Assembly (NCBI GenBank): GCA_017399625.1
Contig: JAFQBT010000076.1
Location: 1-32,487, forward strand
Direction: 5' to 3'
Origin: Oscillospiraceae bacterium
Lineage (GTDB): Bacteria; Bacillota; Clostridia; Oscillospirales; Ruminococcaceae
DNA: 32,487 nucleotides
The notes under the pieces are model-generated. The model did not search any database. It saw only the letters and a program-made list of their open reading frames with translations, and was not told where the DNA came from. Positions 21,662-29,884 of this stretch are shown here, in pieces. The first letter of the stretch is position 1. Each line of letters starts with the position of its first letter. Made by a program: the position numbers and the translations under genes.

Positions 21662-22927
21662 ACGGGAAAGCTTTTTTTATTTCTTGAAAAAATTTCGGAT
21701 ATTGTCTGGGGACCCGCTCTTCTTGTTCTGGTTCTCGGAACCGGATTTTATCTTACCGCCGCAAGCGGATTTTTTCCGATTAGGAGGGCGGTATTCGTTT
21801 TCCGGAGCACCTTCGGAAAAATCTTCCGGAGCAAAAATGCCTTTTGTGCGGCGGCAACCGCTCTTGGCGCAACGGTCGGAACAGGGAACATCATCGGAGT
21901 TTCCTCCGCAATTGCCCTCGGAGGCGCAGGAGCGGTTTTCTGGATGTGGGTCGGCGCATTCCTTGGAATGATGCTCAAGTTTGCGGAAGCGGCTTTTGCG
22001 GTCCGTTACGGCGGTGCAATGCGATATATTGAAAAGGCCTTCGGCGGTGGATTTTTTGCCGTTCTCTGGTGTGCCTGCTGTGTGCTTGCCTCCTTCGGCG
22101 GCGGAAATATGATCCAGACCAATGCTGCGGGCGCGGTTTTTGAAAAATCCTTCGGTTTTTCTCCGGTCATAATCGGCGGCGCGGTTGCGGTGATAACCAT
22201 GCTCGTTCTTTTTTGCGGAGCAAAGGCAGTTCTGAAAACCTCATCCGTTCTTGTTCCGGTCATGGCGGTGGTTTATGTTTTCGGCTGTTTTACGGTTCTT
22301 TTCATCTTCCGTGAAAACGTTCTTCCAGCTTTCCGGAGCATTTTTGAATCCGCTTTTGAACCTCTTTCCATTTCCGGCGGAATTTCCGGAATTTTTCTTT
22401 CGGAATCCCTCCGCACCGGAATTGCCAAAGGCACTTTTACCCACGAAGCCGGGATGGGCTCCGCTTCCCTTGCACATTCCGAAAGCGGCGAAAACGACCC
22501 GGCAATTCAGGGATGCTGGGGAATAGTTGAAGTTTTTATCGATACGATTTTCGTCTGCAGCCTTACGGCGCTTGTTATTCTTTCCGCAGGAAAACCTTCC
22601 GCAGAGGAGATTTTTTCCTCCTGCTTCGGGAGATCCGGTGATTATTTTCTTTCGGTTTCGATGTTCCTTTTTGCTCTTGCGGCGGTGATAGGCTGGGCTT
22701 TTTACGGCGAAAAAGCGCTTTCGTTTATCACGAAAAGCAAAGCCGCAGCGAATTTTTACAGAATCCTGTTCTGCCTTTGTGCAATAATCGGTTCCGCCGC
22801 AAAGCTTCCGCTTATCTGGAGCATCACTGATATTTTCAACGGGCTTATGATTTTTCCGAACCTTCTGGCGATAATAATTCTTTCGCCGGAGATTTTGAAG
22901 ATTGCAAGAAAAAAGAAGGAACGCTGA
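21641..22927 (+). CDS. Sodium:alanine/glycine symporter, AGCS family
   Basis: This membrane protein of about 420 residues has the AGCS signatures LEKISDIVWGPALLVLVLGTG and ATALGATVGTGNIIGVSSAI near the N-terminus. FTHEAGMGSASLAH near two thirds of the length completes the family pattern of about ten helices. Members import alanine or glycine with sodium. The start is unclear: the open frame begins with TTG at 21641, but the only SD (AAGGAGG, 21646-21652) lies inside that frame. The codon at proper distance (21662-21664) is ACG; no ATG/GTG/TTG is in frame nearby. Either ACG initiates or TTG is used without an SD. The stop lies within the terminator stem. Confidence 0.9.
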   Translation: MKRRFFKTGKLFLFLEKISDIVWGPALLVLVLGTGFYLTAASGFFPIRRAVFVFRSTFGKIFRSKNAFCAAATALGATVGTGNIIGVSSAIALGGAGAVFWMWVGAFLGMMLKFAEAAFAVRYGGAMRYIEKAFGGGFFAVLWCACCVLASFGGGNMIQTNAAGAVFEKSFGFSPVIIGGAVAVITMLVLFCGAKAVLKTSSVLVPVMAVVYVFGCFTVLFIFRENVLPAFRSIFESAFEPLSISGGISGIFLSESLRTGIAKGTFTHEAGMGSASLAHSESGENDPAIQGCWGIVEVFIDTIFVCSLTALVILSAGKPSAEEIFSSCFGRSGDYFLSVSMFLFALAAVIGWAFYGEKALSFITKSKAAANFYRILFCLCAIIGSAAKLPLIWSITDIFNGLMIFPNLLAIIILSPEILKIARKKKER

Positions 22928-22947
22928 AGCGTTCCTTCTTTTTTTGA
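22913..22947. terminator. Bidirectional terminator between convergent genes
   Basis: Arms GAAGGAACGC and GCGTTCCTTC, loop TGAA, seven T on the + strand and TTCTTTTTT on the minus strand. It overlaps the symporter stop and ends the lipoprotein operon too. Confidence 0.88.
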
Positions 22948-22950
22948 TAA

Positions 22951-24015
22951 TCAGTCAGACACATTGTAACTGCAGGCATAATCTTCGGTAAGAATAATTT
23001 CCGTTTTTCCGTCTTTGGTAACTTCCGCTTTGCTTTGATAATTACCTCCGAGTCCATCCTCATCGGTCATATATTCGGAGATAAATCTTATGCTTTCAAA
23101 CCTTTCGCTGAGCTTGTTTCCGTCGCCGTCAATAAACCACCAGCCGTGATTTCCCTCTTCGTCAAATCCGCCCGCCGCCAGAACATACTTCTGTCTTTCC
23201 GGAACTCCGTATTTTATATAGATATAATCGTCGCAAATAACATTTCCGCTAAAATCCATGATATATGTTTTTGCAACGTCATCTTCATAGGCATAACCCG
23301 AAAATCCGGAATAAACAAGCAATCTGTCCGCAAGAAAGGGATCAACCAAAGAATATATGGGTTCAACAACCACGTTTCCTTCGGAATCCTCCGCTCCGTA
23401 GAACCAGCCGTTATAATATTGCTTTGTGAAATAAAGACCGTAAATTTCGCTGTAAACTCCGCCGGATTCTTTATAATAAAGTTCCCATTCCCCTTCGGAA
23501 TTTTTTGCATATTCATAATAATCTCCGCCGTTTGAACCGGAAATCACCATAAAAGGTCTTCCGTTTCCAAAACCGTTCGGCGCAAGCATATTGAATTCTT
23601 CAAAGGGAATTTCATTTATAAAAGCCTTTTGCCCGGAAGAATATACCCAATGAAGATGGTTTTTCTCTTCGGTATAAAAAGTGCCTTTATCCCATTCAAA
23701 TCCAACTGCTTTTCTTGTTCCGTCAATTTTTATTCCCACATAAAACTCTTCAAGAGCGCCCTCTTCATGCGCTCCGGTATATATGAATTCCGAAAAATCT
23801 CCGAGATAGCCGTCCAGCTTCAGAATTGCGTCAAATTCTGCTTCTGTTATCGGAACGCCCTCCGAATGGAAACCGTGCTTTCCGTTTTCGCCGAGATATG
23901 AAACGCTGTTTTCGATTTTTATTCCGCCGCCGGGATTTTCGTCAACCGGTTCTTCCTCCGTACCGCAGGCGCAAAGCATAAGCAAGGCAAAAATCAATGC
24001 AAGCAGTTTTTTCAT
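22951..24015 (-). CDS. WG-repeat-like lipoprotein, array member 4
   Basis: This 354-residue lipoprotein has a signal peptide MKKLLALIFALLMLCACG (lipidated Cys 17) nearly identical to those of its three upstream neighbours. The body has repeats such as YLGENGKHGFHSEGVP, EDSEGNVVVEPIYSLV and WFIDGDGNKLSERFESI, resembling WG-type beta repeats. It aligns along its whole length with array member 1 (26009-27079), including SYLGENGKxGFHxEGVP and ISGSNGGDYYEY/ITGTHNGDLFEF, so these two are full-length paralogs. ATG at 24015 follows GGAGGTGC. It is last in the operon. Function is unknown; it would sit on the outer face of the membrane. Confidence 0.75.
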   Translation of the reverse strand: MKKLLALIFALLMLCACGTEEEPVDENPGGGIKIENSVSYLGENGKHGFHSEGVPITEAEFDAILKLDGYLGDFSEFIYTGAHEEGALEEFYVGIKIDGTRKAVGFEWDKGTFYTEEKNHLHWVYSSGQKAFINEIPFEEFNMLAPNGFGNGRPFMVISGSNGGDYYEYAKNSEGEWELYYKESGGVYSEIYGLYFTKQYYNGWFYGAEDSEGNVVVEPIYSLVDPFLADRLLVYSGFSGYAYEDDVAKTYIMDFSGNVICDDYIYIKYGVPERQKYVLAAGGFDEEGNHGWWFIDGDGNKLSERFESIRFISEYMTDEDGLGGNYQSKAEVTKDGKTEIILTEDYACSYNVSD

Positions 24016-24035
24016 CGGGAGCACCTCCTCAAAAA

Positions 24036-24875
24036 TCATTTTTCAAAATATCCTTTTATATCCGCTTCGCCCCAGATTTCCGCAATGCGTTCCTCCGAAC
24101 CGTATGCGGCGATAAAATCCCCGTAATCAAGCCCGTAATGCCCGATATAATGATAGATGTTCATAAGGCATTCTTTCTCTTCCGACCAGAGCGTATTTGT
24201 GTATTCATCAAAGGTCATATAAGGCTCGGAATGGATTTTCTCATATTCCGCGCGGAATGCTTCGGAATTTATGTAATTTATAATTTCAATATCAATAAAA
24301 TGCGCCTGTTCCGGATGGGAGCAGTTGTTCATGGGAAGACCATGAACGCTGCCGAGTTTATAAACAACCCGCTTGTCGCCGGATTCAAAATAAATTGAAA
24401 CCCGGTTATCATAAATTTTTATTTCCGAAATTTCAAAAGACCTTTCGTTGCGCTCATTATCATTGAAAGTATCTATCCAATATTCGGAATATATCCAGCA
24501 TCTTTCATCTTCGGAATATGAAATTTTGAAAAGTTCCCAAGTTGTGCGGGGCGAAGCGATATAGAAAATCTCTTCCCTGTTTTCGGGATATTTTTCGGCG
24601 AAGGAAACAAGATTTTCATACCCAAGACATTCAATTTCTTCTGCGCCGTAAAAGGTGTATCCGTTTTCCGCAATTTCTTTATACGGAGAATCAGCAGTCC
24701 AGAGGATTTCCATAAGTCTTTCCGTTTCGGAATCAAAAAGTTTTTTCTCTTCCGGTTCTTCCGTAACAGGCTCCGAAGGTCCGTTTGAACCGGATTCATT
24801 TATTTCCGGCTGTTCCTGAACTCCGCAGGCGCAAAGCATAAGCAAAGCAAAAATCAATACAAACAGTTTTTTCAT
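24036..24875 (-). CDS. Lipoprotein with shared export cassette but unrelated body, array member 3
   Basis: This 279-residue protein has a signal peptide (MKKLFVLIFALLMLCACG, Cys 17) and linker SGSNGPSEPVTEEPEE that match array member 2 almost exactly. From about residue 44 the body is different. It has no WG-like repeats and is rich in acidic and aromatic residues, with segments such as FYGAEEIECLGYENLVSFAE and NIYHYIGHYGLDYGDFIAAYG. No family is recognised. GAGGTGC precedes the ATG with the same spacing as in its neighbours, and gaps on each side are 15-20 nt, so it belongs to the operon. It looks like a chimera: a common export module joined to another mature domain. Confidence 0.7.
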   Translation of the reverse strand: MKKLFVLIFALLMLCACGVQEQPEINESGSNGPSEPVTEEPEEKKLFDSETERLMEILWTADSPYKEIAENGYTFYGAEEIECLGYENLVSFAEKYPENREEIFYIASPRTTWELFKISYSEDERCWIYSEYWIDTFNDNERNERSFEISEIKIYDNRVSIYFESGDKRVVYKLGSVHGLPMNNCSHPEQAHFIDIEIINYINSEAFRAEYEKIHSEPYMTFDEYTNTLWSEEKECLMNIYHYIGHYGLDYGDFIAAYGSEERIAEIWGEADIKGYFEK

Positions 24876-24890
24876 AAAAAGCACCTCTTT

Positions 24891-25994
24891 TTAATAATCA
24901 AGCAGATAGGGAGCAATATCGATTATTTCCGTTTCTCCGTTTTCATAGGTCACTTTTGCGGCTTTTACGCAGACAAGTTTGCTGTCAAGCACCCAGGGAA
25001 CTTCTTTGTTTCCATCGAAAATAAGCTCGATATATTCAAATCTTTCGCTCAGAATATTTCCGTCTTTATCGATGAACCACATTCCCTCCGGCATAGGTTC
25101 TCCGTTTTCATCAAAGGTCGGAGCATATTCTCCCCTTTCCTGTTTTCCGACAGAAGCGGTTCCTATACATTTTTCTTCGCTTACCGGATTCCATCCAAAA
25201 CTTTGGAATTTATCGCAGATTATATTTCCGTTTTCGTCACCAATGACTGATTTGTTATCCCCATTTTCACGTTCAGTCCAAAGCATGAAACGGTCGCCGA
25301 AATACGGAAGAATCCCCGTATAAATATTATTATAAAGAACTTCGCCATTTTTCTTTATTCCGTAACGCCAGGATCCCGCTCCGCCGTCATTATAAAAATA
25401 TCCGGTATGGGAAAATCCGCTACCCCAATCTTCTTCAAAAGCCTCATCAAAATAAACCGGATTCATTTTTCCGTTTTCTTCACAATAATCGTATAAACCG
25501 CCTTCTGAAATTCCACGTAAAGTTATGTCTGCACCGGGCGCAATATAAAAACTCTCAAAAGCTCTGTCAACAACGGGGTATCCGTTTCCATCAAGAATAT
25601 AGCAAAATGTTGCATCTATTTCTTCGTAATACGGGTCGCCGTTTTCATCGTAAAAAAGTCTTGTTGCTTTTCCGTCAATTTCTCCGGCATATTGGCAAAG
25701 CTGCGTTTCGCCAAGAAAACGAAGGCTTTTATAATCAACGCCGATTTGATTTCCTTCGGAATCAAGGATCCTGATTATTTTTGAACCGTCTTCAAAAACC
25801 GTTTCTTCTGCGGGGAACTTTCCGGAATTTTTAATGCTTACCTTCGGCCATTCTTCCGGTTCTTCCGTAACAGGCTCCGAAGGTCCGTTTGAACCGGGTT
25901 CAATTATTTCCGGCGGTTCCGTAACCGTTTCTTCCTCCGCACCGCAGGCGCAGAGCATAAGCAAGACCAGAATCAATGCAAAAAGTTTTTTCAT
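24891..25994 (-). CDS. WG-repeat-like lipoprotein, array member 2
   Basis: This 367-residue lipoprotein has signal peptide MKKLFALILVLLMLCACG (Cys 17) and a Glu/Pro/Ser linker ending PGSNGPSEPVTEEPEE. The body has repeats of the form DSEGNQIGVDYKSLRF, YGIKKNGEVLYNNIYTGI, GDENGNIICDKFQSF and WFIDKDGNILSERFEYIE, which match WG-type beta repeats. The C-terminal half resembles members 1 and 4, while the N-terminal half differs. GGAGGTGC precedes the ATG. It is the second gene of a four-gene operon with 14-20-nt gaps. A role in surface recognition or scaffolding is only a guess. Confidence 0.75.
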   Translation of the reverse strand: MKKLFALILVLLMLCACGAEEETVTEPPEIIEPGSNGPSEPVTEEPEEWPKVSIKNSGKFPAEETVFEDGSKIIRILDSEGNQIGVDYKSLRFLGETQLCQYAGEIDGKATRLFYDENGDPYYEEIDATFCYILDGNGYPVVDRAFESFYIAPGADITLRGISEGGLYDYCEENGKMNPVYFDEAFEEDWGSGFSHTGYFYNDGGAGSWRYGIKKNGEVLYNNIYTGILPYFGDRFMLWTERENGDNKSVIGDENGNIICDKFQSFGWNPVSEEKCIGTASVGKQERGEYAPTFDENGEPMPEGMWFIDKDGNILSERFEYIELIFDGNKEVPWVLDSKLVCVKAAKVTYENGETEIIDIAPYLLDY

Positions 25995-26008
25995 GGAAAG
26001 CACCTCCC

Positions 26009-27079
26009 TTATTCCAGATCAAGAACATATTCGTCTATTCGGATTTCTTTTTCTTTGCCGTTAACAATTACGTTTGCGGTTTCGCAGCGTTTTTTTCCTT
26101 TTTTGTCCCGATAAATATTAAGGCTTATGCTTTCGAATTTTTCGCTCAGCTTTTCGCCTTTTTTACCGATGAACCACCAAAAATAGTTTCCGTTTTCATA
26201 AACCGCTGCCTTCGCAATATATTTTCCTTCCTCATAAACTCCGCCGGAATACTTTCCGTCTTCGACACATTCAAAATCAATATAGCTGAAATCGCCGCAG
26301 ATAAGGTTTCCTTCAATATCAAAAATGCTTGTTCTTAAAATATCCTCCATTGCGGAGTTGCCGTCGCCTTCGCTGACAAGAAAATATTCTCCGAAACACT
26401 CCGGAACATTGCGGTAAACGGGTTCAAGAATCGTGCTACCTTCTTTATCCTCCATTCCGTATTTAAGGCAGAACGGAGACCAGTAATATTGGGTCACGTT
26501 ATAGTTTTCCTCACAATATTTTATTCCGCCGGAAATTTTTGTTCCGAGTTTCCAACCGCCGTTTCCGTCAAGGAAAAATTCAAAAAGGTCGCCGTTATGT
26601 GTTCCGGTAATTATCCAGCTGTCCGTTGAATTTTTAAAGCCCTGCGGAGAGAGAAAATAAAAATTCGAAAGAGGTTCGCCGTTTATGATTTTTGCGGAGT
26701 TTTTATCAAAAAGGATATATTCGGAATTTGGTTCTTCGCCAAGGAACGCTCCGGTTTTCCAATCGGTTTCGTATTTTGCCCTTATTCCTTCGGTTATGAT
26801 TCCGGCAAAAATTTCCGTTCCGAGATAATTTTCATAATCAATTTCATAAGTATAGGTCATCGCTCCGTAAATGTCTTTTGCGGTAACAATTTCATCAAAA
26901 ATCGCTTCCGTCACCGGAACGCCTTCCTTATGAAAACCGTATTTTCCGTTTTCGCCGAGATACGAAACCTCGCTCACAACGTTCAGTTCTTCGTTCTGCG
27001 GATTATCGATCGTTTCTTCCTCCGCACCGCAGGCGCAAAGCATAAGCAAAGCAAAAATCAATGCCAAAAGTTTTTTCAC
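26009..27079 (-). CDS. WG-repeat-like lipoprotein, array member 1
   Basis: This 356-residue lipoprotein is first in the four-gene operon. Start GTG at 27079 is chosen because its neighbours all start at the equivalent KKL codon with a purine SD followed by TGC; here the SD is GAAGGGGGTGC. The signal peptide KKLLALIFALLMLCACG is shared. The body carries YLGENGKYGFHKEGVPVTE, KEGSTILEPVYRNVPE, IEGNLICGDFSYIDF and WFIGKKGEKLSEKFESI, resembling WG beta repeats, and aligns with member 4 along its length. Function unknown. Confidence 0.75.
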   Translation of the reverse strand: MKKLLALIFALLMLCACGAEEETIDNPQNEELNVVSEVSYLGENGKYGFHKEGVPVTEAIFDEIVTAKDIYGAMTYTYEIDYENYLGTEIFAGIITEGIRAKYETDWKTGAFLGEEPNSEYILFDKNSAKIINGEPLSNFYFLSPQGFKNSTDSWIITGTHNGDLFEFFLDGNGGWKLGTKISGGIKYCEENYNVTQYYWSPFCLKYGMEDKEGSTILEPVYRNVPECFGEYFLVSEGDGNSAMEDILRTSIFDIEGNLICGDFSYIDFECVEDGKYSGGVYEEGKYIAKAAVYENGNYFWWFIGKKGEKLSEKFESISLNIYRDKKGKKRCETANVIVNGKEKEIRIDEYVLDLE

Positions 27080-27104
27080 GGAAAGCACCCCCTTCTATAA
27101 ATAC

Positions 27105-27133
27105 AGTGTATAATAAAGCCCGTTTTGTTGCAA
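27105..27133 (-). promoter_or_regulatory. Possible promoter of the lipoprotein operon
   Basis: TTGCAA (27133-27128), 17 bp, TACACT (27110-27105), about 25 bp ahead of the first gene. The -10 is weak, and nearby TATTAT at shorter spacing is an alternative. Confidence 0.4.
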
Positions 27134-27165
27134 TAATCAACCGGAAAATTCAAAAATTTTTTACA

Positions 27166-27196
27166 AAAAAAGGAGAACCGCAACGGTTCTCCTTTT
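27166..27196 (-). terminator. Terminator of the M18 aminopeptidase operon
   Basis: Arms AGGAGAACCG and CGGTTCTCCT with a 3-nt loop, followed by seven T on the minus strand. It separates the long prfA-to-aminopeptidase unit from the lipoprotein operon. Confidence 0.88.
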
Positions 27197-27204
27197 TGGC
27201 TTTA

Positions 27205-28611
27205 TTATTTTGCGTTGTAGAAAGCTTCGGAAGCTTTGTGCATCATATAGATATCGATCTTTGCGGCGATTTCCATGGGTGCGTGCATGGAAAGAAGCGG
27301 AACGCCGACATCGATGGTATCCACCTGGAGGCGGGAGATATATTTTGCAACGGTGCCGCCGCCGCCTTCGTTGACTTTGCCGAGTTCGCCGGTCTGCCAT
27401 ACAACGTTTGCTCCGTCAAGAATGTCGCGGACTTCTGCACAGAATTCTGCGGGGCAGTCGTTGGTGGAATATTTGCCGCCGGAACCGGTGTATTTGGTAA
27501 CAACAATGCCGTAGTTGAGGTATGCGGCGTTGGTTTTTTCGTGTACCTGGGGGAAAGTGGGATCAACAGCTGCGTTTACGTCCGCGGAAATGCATTTGCT
27601 GTTTTCAAGAATGGTGTGTCCTGCAACGCCATAGGGTTTGCCGAGGTCTTCCGCGAAATATGCAAGCATTTTGCTGTTCATACCGGTGGGGCCGTCGGAA
27701 CCGGTTTCCTCTTTATCCGCAAAGCATGCAACAGCGGTATATTCCGGGTCGGAAGCGAGGATGCCGGTGAGTTCGCCGTAAGCGCAGACTCTGTCATCGT
27801 GACCGTAAGCACCGATAAGACCACGGTCAAAACCGATATCTCTTGCTTTTCCTGCGGGAACCATGGTAAGTTCAGCGGACTGGAAATCTTCTTCGATGAT
27901 GCCGTATTTTTCGAAGAGGATGGAAGCGATGTTGAGTTTTACTTTTTCACTTACTTCGTCATCACGGAAAGGCATGGAACCGACGAGGATGTTGAGTTCT
28001 TCGCCCTTGATTCCGTCGCCGAGTTTTCTGTCCATCTGCTCTTTTGCAAGATGCGGAAGAAGGTCGGAAACGCAGAAAACGGGTTCGTCGTCCTTTTCGC
28101 CGACGGTCACGGTAACGGAAGTGCCGTCTTTTCTGATGACTACGCCATGGAGAGCAAGGGGCATTGCTGTCCACTGATATCTTTTGATTCCGCCGTAATA
28201 ATGGGTTTTGAGGAGTGCAAGCTCCTGGTCCTCATAAAGCGGATTGGGTTTGAGGTCAAGGCGGGGAGAATCGATGTGTGCGGCGGCAATGTGCATACCC
28301 TCTTCAAGAGGTTTTCTGCCGATTTTTGCGAACATGAAAGCTTTGTTGCGGTTGTTGAGATAAACTTTATCTCCAGCAACGTATTTTTTGCCCGCTTCAA
28401 AGGGAACAAATCCCTCTTTTTCAAGAACCGGAATTACCCAGTCAATGAATTCGCGCTCGGTTTTGCAGGTGCTGATAAATTCCTTATAAGGCTCGCAATA
28501 ATCGAATGCGGCCTTGAGTTCCTCTTCGGAAAGGGTGGAACCTGCGTTTTTCGGGCTGCGGAAAAGCTTCTCTTTAAGGAGCTGTCCTGCGGATTTTTCT
28601 TTTTCGCTCAT
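27205..28611 (-). CDS. M18-family (aspartyl-type) aminopeptidase
   Basis: This 468-residue cytosolic metallopeptidase removes N-terminal residues, often Asp/Glu, from peptides. Zinc-binding motifs are present in family order: AHIDSPRLD (His 112), GAYGHDDRV near 270, ADKEETGS near 298 (catalytic Glu pair) and SMHAPMEI near 445. The length fits the bacterial M18 group. AAAAGGAG precedes the ATG. It is last in the minus-strand run that begins with DUF951 and prfA, about 47 nt after the lytic transglycosylase stop. Confidence 0.93.
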   Translation of the reverse strand: MSEKEKSAGQLLKEKLFRSPKNAGSTLSEEELKAAFDYCEPYKEFISTCKTEREFIDWVIPVLEKEGFVPFEAGKKYVAGDKVYLNNRNKAFMFAKIGRKPLEEGMHIAAAHIDSPRLDLKPNPLYEDQELALLKTHYYGGIKRYQWTAMPLALHGVVIRKDGTSVTVTVGEKDDEPVFCVSDLLPHLAKEQMDRKLGDGIKGEELNILVGSMPFRDDEVSEKVKLNIASILFEKYGIIEEDFQSAELTMVPAGKARDIGFDRGLIGAYGHDDRVCAYGELTGILASDPEYTAVACFADKEETGSDGPTGMNSKMLAYFAEDLGKPYGVAGHTILENSKCISADVNAAVDPTFPQVHEKTNAAYLNYGIVVTKYTGSGGKYSTNDCPAEFCAEVRDILDGANVVWQTGELGKVNEGGGGTVAKYISRLQVDTIDVGVPLLSMHAPMEIAAKIDIYMMHKASEAFYNAK

Positions 28612-28658
28612 GTTGTTTCTCCTTTTCTATGTTTAAATTTTTTTGGCATATTCAAAAA

Positions 28659-29231
28659 TCAGTCGTAACCGTAAACGCTTTTATAACCTTCCCGGTATGC
28701 GCTGACTTTTTTGCGGTAGTTTGATGTTTCCTCGTAAGGAATCGTATGAAGAGTTTTTCCGTCGGCGGAATATTCCTCATCCGAAAGCCATTTTTTAACT
28801 GCGTTCGGACCTGCGTTATATGCGGCATAGGCGGTTTCCCATTCGCCGAAAAGTCCGTAATGATAGGAAAGAAGCCAGACGCCGTAATCGATGTTGTATT
28901 CCGGAACGTACATATCGTCCCAGTCTGCTCCGGTTGCGCCGCGATAATAATCGATCCATTCAAAAGCATCCTTCGTGATCTGCATAAGTCCTCTTGCTCC
29001 GACCCAGCTTTCCGCCTCCGGATCAAAACCGCTTTCGGTTTTTATCACCGCATAAATCACGGAAAGAGGGACGCCGTATTCTTCTGATTTCTGCTCAACG
29101 ATTTCGCTGTAATCGGTGGGGTATGCCCAATGCTCAAGGAGCTTTGTGCTTTTGTTCATCATAACCCCTGCGAACAGAATAAAGAGCACCACCAGAAGCC
29201 CGAGAAGGGCATTTTTTATTACTTTTCCCAA
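28659..29231 (-). CDS. Membrane-anchored lytic transglycosylase (SLT domain)
   Basis: This 190-residue protein has an N-terminal membrane anchor (about 7-24) and an SLT-type lysozyme-like domain: YGVPLSVIYAVIKTESGFDP with the catalytic Glu near 66, GARGLMQIT, and AAYNAGPNAVKKWL. Such enzymes cleave peptidoglycan to make room for wall growth or protein complexes. It begins 2 nt after the coaE stop, so the two genes are coupled. The pairing of coaE with a wall hydrolase appears to be operon packing rather than a shared pathway. Confidence 0.92.
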   Translation of the reverse strand: MGKVIKNALLGLLVVLFILFAGVMMNKSTKLLEHWAYPTDYSEIVEQKSEEYGVPLSVIYAVIKTESGFDPEAESWVGARGLMQITKDAFEWIDYYRGATGADWDDMYVPEYNIDYGVWLLSYHYGLFGEWETAYAAYNAGPNAVKKWLSDEEYSADGKTLHTIPYEETSNYRKKVSAYREGYKSVYGYD

Positions 29232-29233
29232 TT

Positions 29234-29857
29234 TCAGTCCTCCGCGGAAACTTTTTCTTTAAGCAAAACCATGTTCTTGAGCACGGAGTTCACGTTTCGT
29301 TCAAGGTCTGCTTCAGTGCTGTCGTTTCTGATAACGAAATCGGATCTTTCGGTATAGAACTCCTCCGGTTTCTGAGCACGGATGCGTCTTTCCGCATCGG
29401 CTTTTGTTATTCCGTCCCTTTTGATGATCCTCGTCATCCGGGTTTCCGGATCCGCAACCACGGAAACGAGCACGTCGCACATCTTTCCGCAGCCGCTTTC
29501 GATAACCGTTGCGCCGTCGATAATGATATTTTCAACGCCGGCGGCAATATGGCTGAGCACAAGGTGCTCAATCTCATCAAGGATATAGGGGAAGATTATC
29601 CGGTTGAGAGCTTCCAGCTCTTTTTTGTCGGAAAAGACCCGTTTTCCAAGGGCTTTACGGTTTATTTTGCCTTTTTCATCGAGCACGAGGCAGGAAAAAC
29701 GGCAGACAATATCATAAATGCAGTCGAGGTTGGAATCGGTTATTCCATGGGCAACGGAATCCGCATCGATTACCGCCGCGCCTTTTTTATAAAAAATCTC
29801 CCGGACTGTACTTTTTCCTGCGCCGGTCTGACCGGTGAGTCCTATGATATTTGCCAT
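29234..29857 (-). CDS. coaE: Dephospho-CoA kinase
   Basis: CoaE performs the last step of coenzyme A synthesis, phosphorylating the ribose 3'-OH of dephospho-CoA. The 207-residue product has Walker A GLTGQTGAGKST (about 5-16), DADSVAH, and the lid region with RIIKRDGITKADAERRI near 145. Length is typical. It lies 27 nt downstream of the tsaC-type gene. Confidence 0.95.
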   Translation of the reverse strand: MANIIGLTGQTGAGKSTVREIFYKKGAAVIDADSVAHGITDSNLDCIYDIVCRFSCLVLDEKGKINRKALGKRVFSDKKELEALNRIIFPYILDEIEHLVLSHIAAGVENIIIDGATVIESGCGKMCDVLVSVVADPETRMTRIIKRDGITKADAERRIRAQKPEEFYTERSDFVIRNDSTEADLERNVNSVLKNMVLLKEKVSAED

Positions 29858-29884
29858 GCTGTCACTTCCTTTTCTTCGCCGTGC

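Noticed and set aside
27061-28668. Long + strand open frame opposite the M18 aminopeptidase
   Set aside because: Antisense shadow of a strongly conserved enzyme; the translation is Phe/Gly/Cys-rich without motifs.
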